From Shewanella baltica (GTDB lineage: Bacteria > Pseudomonadota > Gammaproteobacteria > Enterobacterales > Shewanellaceae): a stretch of DNA of 64,000 nt. This document shows, piece by piece, positions 28,274 through 37,808 of the stretch; position 1 is the stretch's first letter, and every line of letters begins with the position of its first letter. The position numbers and the translations under genes were made by a program. The DNA is taken from the NCBI RefSeq assembly GCF_900456975.1, contig NZ_UGYM01000002.1, positions 434,001-498,000 on the forward strand, written 5' to 3'. The notes below the pieces were generated by a model, which did not search any database, was not told the origin of the DNA, and saw only the letters and a list, made by a program, of their open reading frames with translations.

Positions 28274-29061
28274 TGGGTAACTACACTCTGCAAGATGGCA
28301 TTTCATTGCCCGAGTCGGCATTGGATGTAGGTGCGCACCTTGGATTTTCTAAACTAGAAGCCGCTAAATGGGCTTGGTTTGAAATGGCGGGAGCCGTATT
28401 AAGTCATTACTTGGTTGACCAACAACAGCGTTTTAATGCGCTGTTGCATTGGTTTTACGAGGATTTAGGCTTTTGTGTCCGTGATAACTACTTCAGTACA
28501 GAGGCGGCGGATTTAGGCACTTGCTTGATTAGCCGCCAAGGGAATAGCACTACGCTGGCAACTGTCTTGATGTTACTGGCGAAGCAGTTAGATCTTGAGC
28601 TTGAACCGATATTGCTACCTGGTAATACTGTGCTGCGTTGCAAGATTGCCGGTGAAGTGAGTTATCTGGATCCTTTGACAGGCAAGAAGCTTAACCGTCA
28701 CCAGTTGCATGTGTTAGTGCGCGGCGAGTTAGGCAATGCGGCCGAGCTTAAGGCGAGTTACTTAAAGCCAGCAACGGTGAAAAAACTGCTGACGCGTATG
28801 CTGCATGAGCTAAAAGCCGGTTGCATAGTGTCGCATCAATTTGAGGCGGCGATGGAATGTTGCAGTCTCCTGTTGCAATGGCATAGCGATGATGTGCACC
28901 TCAATCGTGAGCGAGCCTTTATCGCGCAGCAGCTGGGTTGTATTAATGTGGCCGCTGCTGATTTGCAGCATTTTGTCGATAACAGCCCCCACGACCCCGT
29001 GATCGAAATCGTGAAGATGCAGCTCAAAGAATTAAACGAGCATGCCGAGATTTACCATTAA
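28273..29061 (+). CDS. sirB1: SirB1-like transglutaminase/TPR protein
   Basis: 262 residues. The N-terminal about 150 residues are a transglutaminase-like SirB1 domain, with FNALLHWFYEDLGF then a conserved NYFSTEAADLGTCLISRQGN block. A TPR-like C-terminal tail follows (CCSLLLQWHSDDVHLNRERA). The catalytic Cys of true transglutaminases is not obvious, so enzymatic activity is doubtful. Translation is probably coupled to sirB2 by the TAATG overlap. E. coli homologue: YchA. Confidence 0.88.
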   Translation: MGNYTLQDGISLPESALDVGAHLGFSKLEAAKWAWFEMAGAVLSHYLVDQQQRFNALLHWFYEDLGFCVRDNYFSTEAADLGTCLISRQGNSTTLATVLMLLAKQLDLELEPILLPGNTVLRCKIAGEVSYLDPLTGKKLNRHQLHVLVRGELGNAAELKASYLKPATVKKLLTRMLHELKAGCIVSHQFEAAMECCSLLLQWHSDDVHLNRERAFIAQQLGCINVAAADLQHFVDNSPHDPVIEIVKMQLKELNEHAEIYH

Positions 29062-29064
29062 AGC

Positions 29065-29088
29065 AGAGCCTTTCGGGGCTCTTCTTAT
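29065..29088 (+). terminator. short terminator after sirB1
   Basis: AGAGCC / GGGCTCT hairpin with loop TTTCG, followed by TCTTATTT. Confidence 0.7.
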
Positions 29089-29215
29089 TTATCAACTGTT
29101 CAATCCAATCAGCAAAAATAATAACACTGGGCAGATGAAAGTTTGACCCAGGGACTTAAAGGTTAAGTCTCTAATAAAAATAAAATAATAACTGTATTAA
29201 CAGGGAGAAATTAGC

Positions 29216-30463
29216 ATGACAAGCACGGCTTTAGTGACGAACGATGCCACGGCGTTAGGGATACTCGCGACAATTCTAGGTTTTGTATTTTATACCAGTA
29301 GCAGTAGTCATCCTTTTTGGCAGAAGTTTTATCGTTTCATTCCCGCCCTTTTATTGTGTTATTTCTTGCCCTCTTTATTGAATACCTTTGGGGTGATCGA
29401 CGGTAATACCTCACAACTGTATTTTGTGGCGTCACGTTATTTACTGCCAGCGTGTTTAGTCTTATTAATTTTAAGCGTTGATTTAAAAGCTATTTTAAGT
29501 TTAGGGCCGAAAGCCTTAATCATGTTTTTAACCGGCACTGTCGGTATCGTCATCGGTGGCCCGATTGCCTTGCTGTTAGTGTCGATCATCGAGCCCTCTT
29601 TAATTGGAGTTGATGGTCCTGATGCGGTATGGCGCGGCATGACGACCTTAGCCGGAAGCTGGATTGGTGGCGGCGCAAACCAAGCCGCGATGAAAGAAAT
29701 CTATGCGGTAGGTGGCAATATTTTCTCTGTGATGGTGACAGTCGATGTGATTGTCGCCAATATCTGGATGGCCGTATTGTTATTTATGGCCTCAAAGGCG
29801 AAAGAGATTGATGCCAGAACGGGTGCCGATACCTCAGCAATCGAAGCGTTAAAAGATAAAGTAGAAAAGTATCACGCTGAAAATGCACGCATTCCTAATC
29901 TGCGCGATCTTATGCTGATTGTCGCCGTTGGCTTTGGTATCACAGGTATTGCCCATATGGCCGCCGATTTCCTTGGGCCATTTTTTGAAGCGAACTACCC
30001 TTGGACCGAAGATTACAGTTTAACCTCTAAGTTCTTCTGGTTAGTGGTGATAGTCACAACCATTGGTTTGGCTATGTCCTTCAGCCCTGTGCGCCATTTA
30101 GAGGCGGCGGGGGCATCAAAAGTGGCGTCGGCCTTCCTTTACATCTTAGTGGCGACGATTGGTCTGCACATGGATGTGAGTAAAGTGCTCGACACGCCTC
30201 TGTACTTTTTAGTGGGCATTATTTGGATGTTAGTGCACGCCGGCTTTATGTTATTGGTGGCTAAGTTGATTAAAGCCCCGCTGTTTTACATGGCCGTGGG
30301 TAGCCAAGCGAACGTCGGCGGTGCAGCATCTGCCCCTGTCGTTGCTGCGGCATTCCACCCCGCTTTAGCACCTGTTGGTGTGTTGTTAGCCGTATTTGGT
30401 TATGCGTTAGGGACTTACATGGCGTGGCTCTGTGGCCAGCTTTTACAAGCAGTTGCGGCATAG
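29216..30463 (+). CDS. DUF819-family membrane protein (YjcL-like)
   Basis: 415 residues with about eleven transmembrane helices. It has the DUF819 features: an N-terminal NDATALGILATILGFVF, the pore-like WIGGGANQAAMKEIYAV motif, and a late GSQANVGGAASAPVVAAAF motif. The two glycine-rich halves look like an inverted repeat seen in secondary transporters. Transport substrate unknown. AGGGAG precedes the ATG. It separates sirB1 from kdsA, which are neighbours in enterobacteria. Confidence 0.88.
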   Translation: MTSTALVTNDATALGILATILGFVFYTSSSSHPFWQKFYRFIPALLLCYFLPSLLNTFGVIDGNTSQLYFVASRYLLPACLVLLILSVDLKAILSLGPKALIMFLTGTVGIVIGGPIALLLVSIIEPSLIGVDGPDAVWRGMTTLAGSWIGGGANQAAMKEIYAVGGNIFSVMVTVDVIVANIWMAVLLFMASKAKEIDARTGADTSAIEALKDKVEKYHAENARIPNLRDLMLIVAVGFGITGIAHMAADFLGPFFEANYPWTEDYSLTSKFFWLVVIVTTIGLAMSFSPVRHLEAAGASKVASAFLYILVATIGLHMDVSKVLDTPLYFLVGIIWMLVHAGFMLLVAKLIKAPLFYMAVGSQANVGGAASAPVVAAAFHPALAPVGVLLAVFGYALGTYMAWLCGQLLQAVAA

Positions 30464-30515
30464 CGGCCTTAGCCCTATATTCAGTTCATCGCTGGGAAAG
30501 GTTCCAGCATTTTAG

Positions 30516-31376
<861 letters not shown>

Positions 31377-31421
31377 TCGCAAGCTAAGACTTAATGAATT
31401 AGTGACTTAATGATTTAATCC

Positions 31422-31449
31422 CAAAGCCTCGACCCGTTCGGGGCTTTTG
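31422..31449 (+). terminator. terminator of kdsA
   Basis: AAAGCCTCGA pairs with TTCGGGGCTTT around CCCG, followed by TTTTGTTTTT. It is preceded by a short imperfect duplication of GACTTAATGA. Confidence 0.8.
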
Positions 31450-31571
31450 TTTTTCAGCTGAAAGAATCGGGTTGCCATAACCCTGTAGCTATCTGAAACA
31501 TTAATGTTTTATGATGAGGTTTGCCTAACCCTCGTCTTTATTGCCGACCTCATTCTTTACGGAATACCTTC

Positions 31572-32444
31572 ATGTGGATCTTACTAACTTTGCTGGCGGC
31601 ATTTATGCAGGCTTGGCGTAATGCGTTTCAAAGCCAGCTCAGTAAAGAGGTGAGTGTTGCGGGCGTGACCTTAGCGCGTTTTATTTGGGCAGGGCCAATT
31701 GCCGCCGTGTATCTAGCAGGTTTATATCTTTGGCAGGATGTCGGTATCCCCGATTTTAGCGGCCGTTTTATCGGTTTTATTTTAGGTGCATCGGCGATGC
31801 AAATCCTAGCAACAGGCTTGATGGTAAAACTGTTCAAGCAACAGAACTTTGCCATTGGGGCAGGGCTAGCAAAGAGCGAAGCTGTGGTTGCGGCGATATT
31901 AGGCACAGTGTTTTTTGGCACTCATTTGTCGCCATTAGGTTGGTCGGGTGTGTTGCTGGGCGGTGTGGCGATTTTTCTGTTGAGTGCCAAACAAGGTCTT
32001 CGAAGTCTGTCGCTCAATACGGTATTGATTGGTTTAGTTTGTGGAACCTCGTTTGCGCTGACATCGCTTTGGGTGCGGGAGGCGAGTTTGTGTTTGAATA
32101 TCGGCTTCCCCCATAGCGCCGCTTGGGTGCTGTTATTCGTGATTAGTCTACAGACCTTAGTGTTAGTCAGTTATCTGTTACTTAAGGATAAATCCACACT
32201 GGCCGCGTTATGGCAGCGACCTAAGCTAACCTTACTCACTAGTACCGCCAGTTGTTTAGGTTCTATCGGCTGGTTTAGTGCTATGTCGCTGCAGGCTGTG
32301 CCTTATGTAAAAACCTTAGGTCAAGTTGAAGTCTTCTTTATGCTCTTGATTGCCACCTTTTGGTTGAAGGAAAAAGTGAAGATAAAAGATATGCTTGGAT
32401 TAGTGCTTATCGCTATCGCCGCTATTTTAGTGATGTGGGAATAG
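31572..32444 (+). CDS. EamA/DMT-superfamily transporter
   Basis: 290 residues from the ATG at 31572, preceded by GGAA; a TTG at 31521 lies upstream without a ribosome binding site. About ten transmembrane helices form two EamA-like halves (about 1-140 and 150-290). The N-terminal LLAAFMQAWRNAFQSQLSK and the C-terminal LGQVEVFFMLLIATFWLKEKVK are typical of the drug/metabolite transporter superfamily. Substrate unknown. Monocistronic. Confidence 0.88.
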   Translation: MWILLTLLAAFMQAWRNAFQSQLSKEVSVAGVTLARFIWAGPIAAVYLAGLYLWQDVGIPDFSGRFIGFILGASAMQILATGLMVKLFKQQNFAIGAGLAKSEAVVAAILGTVFFGTHLSPLGWSGVLLGGVAIFLLSAKQGLRSLSLNTVLIGLVCGTSFALTSLWVREASLCLNIGFPHSAAWVLLFVISLQTLVLVSYLLLKDKSTLAALWQRPKLTLLTSTASCLGSIGWFSAMSLQAVPYVKTLGQVEVFFMLLIATFWLKEKVKIKDMLGLVLIAIAAILVMWE

Positions 32445-32617
32445 ATTAAAACTCATTGATGTCATACTGGTTTTTTATACTAGAATAAAATTCGATTTAG
32501 CCAGTTTATATCAAGCTGATATGAACTGAGATACAAACATATACACGTCTTGCCGCTTAGATTTTGATACCATTTTTAACCGAGTGCTGTGCGAGTTAAG
32601 GAACTAAACAGAGAACT

Positions 32618-34138
32618 ATGCGAAGAAAAATAGCAAAATTAAATCTGCCATTGTGGCAATGGCTGGCAGTGATATTGTTTCCCATAGGGGTTGCTGTGGT
32701 CGCAAGTTATCTCTCTGCGCAGTATTTTGTGGAAGATAAAGTCAAAGGTGTGGGGGGGATTTATGTTGGTCACATAGATACTTTGATCTCTCATGCCGAT
32801 GAAATCAGCCATTATGCATTGGCGCTGAAGGACACTGAGTGCCAAGAATTACACAACTATATGTTGTTCCAGCCTTACTTTCGCTCAGCTTTAATATTTG
32901 ATTCACAACGTGTTTATTGTTCATCTAAAACAGGTGATATCGACGTTCCTTTAGGCATAGTCAGTACCACTGAAAATCTTGAAATACCTAACCAGTTTAT
33001 TATTGGCGGCACGCCTTTTATGCCTGAGGTGCCTGCGATAGTAGCATCAAACTGGGAGCCGATATCTAAGCACGGCGCTGCTGTGATTATTGAAGGGCAA
33101 TATTTATTAGACTCCTTTGTACAGCCCAATGTGTTTCCCAGCGCAGTGATCAATGTCGCTTTATCTATAAATGGTAAAACGATTCCTGAGTCACCCGAAT
33201 TTAAACAAAATGAGGTGATGACGCTCGATTCTGATAAGCACAATTTTTCAGTGTTATTAGCAATGTCACCTGCCTTTTTCTGGCATTTCTTTTGGATATT
33301 TTTGGCCATTTCTTTGCCCGTTAGCATAGTCTTGATTACGGGGACTATTCTATTTGTGCTCTATTCAAGGGTTACTCGCCATTCCCTTGCCGATGACATT
33401 CGCAGTGGGATAGAGAACGAAGAGTTTTTCTTAGTTTATCAGCCAGTGATTTGTGCCGAGGACGGCAAGGCAAAAGGCGTTGAGGCATTAGTGCGTTGGC
33501 AGCACCCACAAATGGGCTTAGTGCGGCCTGATTTGTTTATTCCCATTGCCGAAGAGGGCAAGTTAATTGTCCCATTGACCAACTATATTTTTGAGCGGGC
33601 ATTAAAAGATTTTGCTGATATGAAGGTCGAACCGGGCTTTAGAATTGCGTTTAACGTGGCGCCAGAACACTTTACGCAGGATGATATTGAGTCGAAATTT
33701 ATTCATCTGCGGGATTCCCTGGAGCGTATTGGCGTTAAGCCGTTGATTGAAATCACCGAACGGCAATTATTAACGCCGAATATTGGCCAGCGCATTGAAA
33801 GCTTACGCCAGTTGGGGATTCTAGTGGCCATCGATGATTTTGGTACTGGGCAAACCACTTTATCCCTGCTGCAAACGATGCCGTTAGACTATCTGAAAAT
33901 TGATAAATGTTTTATCGATACCATAGGACAAGATTCTGTCACTTCCCATGTGCTTGATACTATTATTGAACTTTCCCATAAGATGAATTATGTCGTGGTG
34001 GCAGAAGGGGTTGAGACGCAGGAGCAGGCGGATTATTTAACCAGTCGCCAAGTGCATTTTCTGCAAGGGTATCTCTTTGCTAAGCCGATGAAACTCGCCG
34101 ATTTAAAGCTATGGTTAGTCGAGCATTTTAAACGTTAG
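32618..34138 (+). CDS. CSS-motif EAL-domain c-di-GMP phosphodiesterase
   Basis: 506 residues. TM1 is about 13-33, the periplasmic CSS domain about 35-215, TM2 about 217-249, and the EAL domain about 258-500. The sensor holds C75 and the C101-S-S motif, the cysteine pair that forms a DsbA/DsbB-linked disulfide in CSS-EAL proteins; the reduced form is the active or unstable form in studied members. The catalytic core is complete: EAL at 289-291, FNVAPEHF, E in ITERQ, DDFGTGQT and EGVETQEQAD. It should hydrolyse c-di-GMP to pGpG in response to periplasmic redox state. There is no GGDEF domain. Confidence 0.93.
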   Translation: MRRKIAKLNLPLWQWLAVILFPIGVAVVASYLSAQYFVEDKVKGVGGIYVGHIDTLISHADEISHYALALKDTECQELHNYMLFQPYFRSALIFDSQRVYCSSKTGDIDVPLGIVSTTENLEIPNQFIIGGTPFMPEVPAIVASNWEPISKHGAAVIIEGQYLLDSFVQPNVFPSAVINVALSINGKTIPESPEFKQNEVMTLDSDKHNFSVLLAMSPAFFWHFFWIFLAISLPVSIVLITGTILFVLYSRVTRHSLADDIRSGIENEEFFLVYQPVICAEDGKAKGVEALVRWQHPQMGLVRPDLFIPIAEEGKLIVPLTNYIFERALKDFADMKVEPGFRIAFNVAPEHFTQDDIESKFIHLRDSLERIGVKPLIEITERQLLTPNIGQRIESLRQLGILVAIDDFGTGQTTLSLLQTMPLDYLKIDKCFIDTIGQDSVTSHVLDTIIELSHKMNYVVVAEGVETQEQADYLTSRQVHFLQGYLFAKPMKLADLKLWLVEHFKR

Positions 34139-34154
34139 CATCATAAAATCAGTC

Positions 34155-34186
34155 AGCAATAAGGGCACCTAGGTGCCCTTATTGCT
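34155..34186. terminator. 32-bp perfect palindrome terminator
   Basis: AGCAATAAGGGCACCT followed at once by its exact reverse complement. It lies 17 bases after the EAL gene stop, between convergent genes. The T-tract is weak (TTATTGCTGTT). It is most likely a bidirectional terminator. Confidence 0.75.
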
Positions 34187-34211
34187 GTTCAAGCGTTATA
34201 GCTAAAAGTGC

Positions 34212-34291
34212 GTGTTAAAGGCTTTGGTTTAAGCCTCTGGTTGAAAGCTTAGCGTTAAAGTCTCTTTTTAAAGTTTCTGGTTAACAGCTCT
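34212..34291. repeat. degenerate 13-14 bp tandem array next to amtB
   Basis: Six units near the consensus GGTTTAAAGCCTCT begin at about 34212, 34226, 34239, 34252, 34266 and 34279. Two weaker units continue into the amtB stop region (34292 onward). It is non-coding and fills the gap between the EAL gene and amtB. Confidence 0.6.
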
Positions 34292-34305
34292 GGCTAGAGG
34301 CCCAT

Positions 34306-35619
34306 TCAAAGGCTGTAGCCAGTTTCTTCGTGTTCCGATAAATCTAAGCCGTTAACTTCTTGTTCTGTGCTGACACGAAGGCCGCCAAGTAGCTTACGGA
34401 TGATCACGAACAGTAACCAAGTGACCACAGCTGTATAAGTGAATGTTGCCGCGACCCCGATAATCTGTACCCCAAGTTGGTCTATCATGGTTTCGTTCAC
34501 GGCCGCAAAACCGTAGCCGCTAAAGACGCCTAATTGGGTCGAGCTAAACACGCCGGCCAAAAGAGTTCCGAGAATACCGCCAACCCCGTGTACGGGGAAA
34601 ACGTCTAAGGAGTCATCGATCTTAAGTTTCTGTTTGATATAAACCGTTGAGTAAAAACACACGATCCCGCCGAGTAAACCAATCACTAAGGCGCCCGCTG
34701 GGCCAACATAACCAGACGCCGGCGTGATAGTGCCTAAGCCTGCTACCATGCCGGTGACTATGCCAAGGGCGCTGGGTTTACCAAACTTAATCCACTCAAT
34801 TGCCGCCCAGGTCATCGCGCCCATAGAAGCGGCGAGATGAGTTGCTAAAATCGCCATGGCTGCAGTGCCATTGGCGCCGAGCGCGCTACCGCCATTAAAA
34901 CCAAACCAACCGACCCACAGCATGCCCGCACCAGTAACCGTCATGGTCAGGTTGTGCGGCATAATCGCCGAGTTTAAAAATCCTTTGCGCGGACCTAGCA
35001 CTTTAGCCGCCACGAGTGCTGCAACCCCGGCGGTAATATGCACCACGGTTCCGCCAGCAAAATCGTACAGTCCTAGCTGTGCTAACCAGCCTCCGCCCCA
35101 CACCCAGTGGGTGATCGGCGCATAAACCAATAATAACCAAGCCCCTGAAAAGATGAGCACAGCTGAGAATTTCATTCGCTCGGCAAAGCCACCGATGATT
35201 AAAGCTGGCGTGATAATGGCAAAGGTCATTTGAAATAGCATAAACAGGGGCTCAGGAATATCCCCACTGAGACTATCGCGGCCAATGCCTGACAGTAATG
35301 CTTTACCTAAGCCCCCGATAAAACTATTGCCCGCATCGAAGGCGAGCGAATAACCTATGGCAAACCATAAAACTGAGACAAGGGCGGCGATAGAGAAGCA
35401 CTGCATCAATATCGAGAGTACGTTTTTACTGCGTACTAAACCGCCGTAAAATAAGGCTAATCCGGGTAAGGTCATCAATAATACCAGCGCGGATGAGCTT
35501 AAGATCCACGCAGTATTTGCGGCGCTGAACTGACCCTCATCGGCGACAGCATTGGTCGCCAACATACTGAATAATATCAATAGATATTTAAAACTGAGTC
35601 TGAAGTTCGCTAGTATCAT
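34306..35619 (-). CDS. amtB: ammonium transporter AmtB
   Basis: 437 residues. An N-terminal signal peptide-like segment (LLILFSMLATNAVA) is followed by eleven transmembrane helices of the Amt/Rh fold. Signatures: PGLALFYGGLVRSKN, DFAGGTVVHITAGVAALVAA (split over about 185-204, first pore His), and DVFPVHGVGGILGTLLAG (second pore His, about 343-360). It imports ammonium and is gated by GlnK, encoded just upstream with an ATGA overlap. The glnK-amtB pair is nearly universal and is induced under nitrogen limitation. Confidence 0.97.
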   Translation of the reverse strand: MILANFRLSFKYLLILFSMLATNAVADEGQFSAANTAWILSSSALVLLMTLPGLALFYGGLVRSKNVLSILMQCFSIAALVSVLWFAIGYSLAFDAGNSFIGGLGKALLSGIGRDSLSGDIPEPLFMLFQMTFAIITPALIIGGFAERMKFSAVLIFSGAWLLLVYAPITHWVWGGGWLAQLGLYDFAGGTVVHITAGVAALVAAKVLGPRKGFLNSAIMPHNLTMTVTGAGMLWVGWFGFNGGSALGANGTAAMAILATHLAASMGAMTWAAIEWIKFGKPSALGIVTGMVAGLGTITPASGYVGPAGALVIGLLGGIVCFYSTVYIKQKLKIDDSLDVFPVHGVGGILGTLLAGVFSSTQLGVFSGYGFAAVNETMIDQLGVQIIGVAATFTYTAVVTWLLFVIIRKLLGGLRVSTEQEVNGLDLSEHEETGYSL

Positions 35620-35954
35620 AGGGCATCCACTCCTTCTTCCGAAGTGCGAATGCGCACGACTTGTTGGAGTTCGGTCACAAAGATTTTGCCATCGCCCACT
35701 TTGCCTGTATGGGCCGCGGCAATAATGGCTTCGATAACGGCTTCTTCTTGATCGGAGTGAATGGCGACTTCGAGCTTCATCTTAGGCAAAAAGTCCACTG
35801 CGTATTCGGCGCCACGATACAATTCTGTATGGCCCTTTTGGCGGCCAAAGCCGCGCACTTCAGTGACTGTCATGCCATGGACGTTGAGCTGAGTTAAGGC
35901 TTCACGTACATCGTCTAATTTGAACGGTTTAATGATTGCGGTGACCAGTTTCAA
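35616..35954 (-). CDS. glnK: nitrogen regulatory PII protein GlnK
   Basis: 112 residues from a TTG at 35954, the exact length and start of enterobacterial GlnK (M-KLVTAIIKPFKLDDVREAL). The GGAG six bases upstream supports it over TTGs at 35966 and 35969. The T-loop has the uridylylated tyrosine in TELYRGAEY. The PII signature TGKVGDGKIFV and the B-loop are intact. It binds ATP/ADP and 2-oxoglutarate and blocks AmtB when nitrogen is plentiful. It overlaps amtB by ATGA. A sigma54-type promoter lies about 45 bases upstream. Confidence 0.96.
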   Translation of the reverse strand: MKLVTAIIKPFKLDDVREALTQLNVHGMTVTEVRGFGRQKGHTELYRGAEYAVDFLPKMKLEVAIHSDQEEAVIEAIIAAAHTGKVGDGKIFVTELQQVVRIRTSEEGVDAL

Positions 35955-35993
35955 TTTTCTCTCCAACAAACTTCAGACTCAATTTATTGGAAT

Positions 35994-36011
35994 AAAGCAG
36001 GAATCAGGCCA
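35994..36011 (-). promoter_or_regulatory. sigma54 (RpoN) -24/-12 promoter of glnK-amtB
   Basis: Read on the minus strand: TGGCCTGATTCCTGCTTT, with GG and GC separated by exactly ten bases; it matches 9 of the 12 conserved positions of TGGCACG-N4-TTGCW. It is placed about 40 bases before the glnK start. Upstream (about 36045-36140) there are several GGTGC / GCACC half-sites, which could form NtrC enhancer sites; this last point is weaker. Confidence 0.75.
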
Positions 36012-36305
36012 TATAAACAAAGCATTTATTATCATTGCGTTAACATTCAGTCGCACCGAAATAGCATCAAGGATTGATGCAAAACGGTGCAAAACAGAAT
36101 CAAGTCGCCCTGATTTGGTGCGTTTTATTGGTGCAAGATAAGTTCTGCTGGCAAGTATCAGTGCAGATAGTGTCGAGTGGATATAAAGCGAAGGGAGTCA
36201 GCGTTTTAATACGCTGCATGAATGTGGGGAATTAAATCGTGATTTACAGATTATCTTGATTAAACATTAGGTTAACTTTAATTGAACTAGGCTAGTTGTG
36301 CTCGC
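36012..36305. other. intergenic region upstream of glnK
   Basis: About 290 bases without a gene. It holds scattered GGTGC/GCACC half-sites (for example GTGCAAAACGGTGC at about 36078-36091 and GGTGC twice near 36117-36133), consistent with an NtrC enhancer region for the sigma54 promoter. The segment closest to panE is AT-rich and has no obvious feature. Confidence 0.45.
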
Positions 36306-37241
36306 TTAAACTGCTAGCTGTTTGACTCGCGTCCAGAGCTCGGTATTGACTGGCGCACTTAAACCGTGCGCTTGTGCACGCTCACAGATATAGCCGTTAA
36401 TTTGGTCTATCTCGGTTCGCCTTTGATGCGCAATATCTTGGTGCATCGACGAGAAGTTCCCCGCAGTGAGACGGATCACTTGGTAGACCCTGTCGTGCAA
36501 AAATGATTGATCAAGCGACACGCCATCATGTGCGGCAACCATGACCAACTCATCGATAATACTATTTATCATTTCACTAAAATCTGGCTCAGCTAGTTTG
36601 CCATTGGGGCATTGATATAGCGCCGTGAGCGGATTGATGGCGGCATTGACTGCGAGTTTTTGCCACAGGTAAGGCACAATCGTATCGACCCATTCACTGC
36701 TCGGGATGGCAGCCAGCAAAGCGTTGCGATAATGCTCCGTCAGTTCAGCGCCTGTGAAATGCCCCAGCTGAGTCAGCCCTTGTCCGGTTTGCTTAATCAG
36801 CCAAGGGGCTTGGCGTAACACCCCTTGAGACGTTGTCCCTAGGCTTAGCCCTCTGCCATTGGCTTGCGCATTAATCAGCGGTGCCAGCGCTAAATGAGGT
36901 CCCATGCCATTGTGTAATAACAAAATATGGCATTGGCTAGGCAGTTGCTTGAGCAAGGGAGAGAGCGCATCGAGCACTTGATAGGCTTTAACGCAGACAA
37001 TCACCAGACGGATATTGTCGAGCGCATCGGCAGTTAAGATAGGCACCGAATACGGGATAGCTTGTATCTGTTGATGGTCATCTGCAGACGCTAATGGGGT
37101 GAAACTCAGTACTTGCTGGCTAGATTCGAGGTCATTACGGCCGATAAAACCGACATTCATGCCCGCAAATGTCAATTGGCGACAGATCAGTTGCCCAACG
37201 GCACCTGCACCTAAAATGGCAATATCCACAGCATGAGTCAT
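36306..37241 (-). CDS. panE: 2-dehydropantoate 2-reductase
   Basis: 311 residues. An N-terminal NADP-binding Rossmann domain (VDIAILGAGAVGQLICRQL, 5-23) is followed by the helical ApbA/PanE C-terminal domain. This contains the catalytic-site blocks LWQKLAVNAAINPLTAL (catalytic Lys, about 193-210) and SSMHQDIAHQRRTEIDQINGYI (about 268-289, substrate Ser and Glu). It reduces ketopantoate to pantoate for coenzyme A synthesis. ApbA/PanE paralogues exist, so the pathway role is likely but not certain. Confidence 0.88.
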   Translation of the reverse strand: MTHAVDIAILGAGAVGQLICRQLTFAGMNVGFIGRNDLESSQQVLSFTPLASADDHQQIQAIPYSVPILTADALDNIRLVIVCVKAYQVLDALSPLLKQLPSQCHILLLHNGMGPHLALAPLINAQANGRGLSLGTTSQGVLRQAPWLIKQTGQGLTQLGHFTGAELTEHYRNALLAAIPSSEWVDTIVPYLWQKLAVNAAINPLTALYQCPNGKLAEPDFSEMINSIIDELVMVAAHDGVSLDQSFLHDRVYQVIRLTAGNFSSMHQDIAHQRRTEIDQINGYICERAQAHGLSAPVNTELWTRVKQLAV

Positions 37242-37290
37242 ATTCGCAGCCTTAAGGTTTTTGTATCAGTGCCCATTTATAGCGTTCGGA

Positions 37291-37653
37291 TTAATCTTCC
37301 CGCAACTGCGCCGCACGGAAGTATTTGCCATAGGCCCAATTACAAAAGTAGAACAGCGCTATGCCGGCAAAGTCGGCAATGACATCCGCCACAGAGGCGC
37401 TACGGTAGGGCAAGCGCGATTGCACTAGCTCAATTAAAATGGCATAGCTCGCCAATGTGAGCGATAGCCAATACCACTTAGGTTTGAAAGCGAGGTAGGA
37501 GAGATAGGAGAGGCAAAAAAAGCTCCCAAGATGGCCTACCTTGTCGATATTCGGAATACTTTGCGAATAGGTTGGTCTGGAAAATACCAGATAACTGATC
37601 ACGACAAAGGCTACGGCTAAAGCCAGCTTAAATAGGGTGTTTTTAGTTATCAC
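37291..37653 (-). CDS. VanZ-family membrane protein
   Basis: 120 residues with about four short transmembrane helices. The VanZ-like core is PNIDKVGHLGSFFCLSYLSYL (residues about 33-53; the usual DKxxHxxxY motif), then the later ELVQSRLPYRSASVADVIADFAGIAL block (about 85-110, QxxxPgRxxxxxDxxxN type). VanZ itself gives low-level teicoplanin tolerance, but small VanZ-like proteins of gammaproteobacteria have unknown function. It lies 49 bases upstream of panE on the same strand. Confidence 0.8.
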   Translation of the reverse strand: MITKNTLFKLALAVAFVVISYLVFSRPTYSQSIPNIDKVGHLGSFFCLSYLSYLAFKPKWYWLSLTLASYAILIELVQSRLPYRSASVADVIADFAGIALFYFCNWAYGKYFRAAQLRED

Positions 37654-37808
37654 AAATATGTTTGCATTAGCTTAGAGTGGGGCAATGATAGGAAAATCCA
37701 CCACTAAAGTCATCCATAATTACGCTTTTATTCTAGGCTTTACCTTCAACTTAGGCCTGTGTGTGGGTAAACTAGCTGCATATTAATTTGATATGGGACA
37801 TAAAAACT

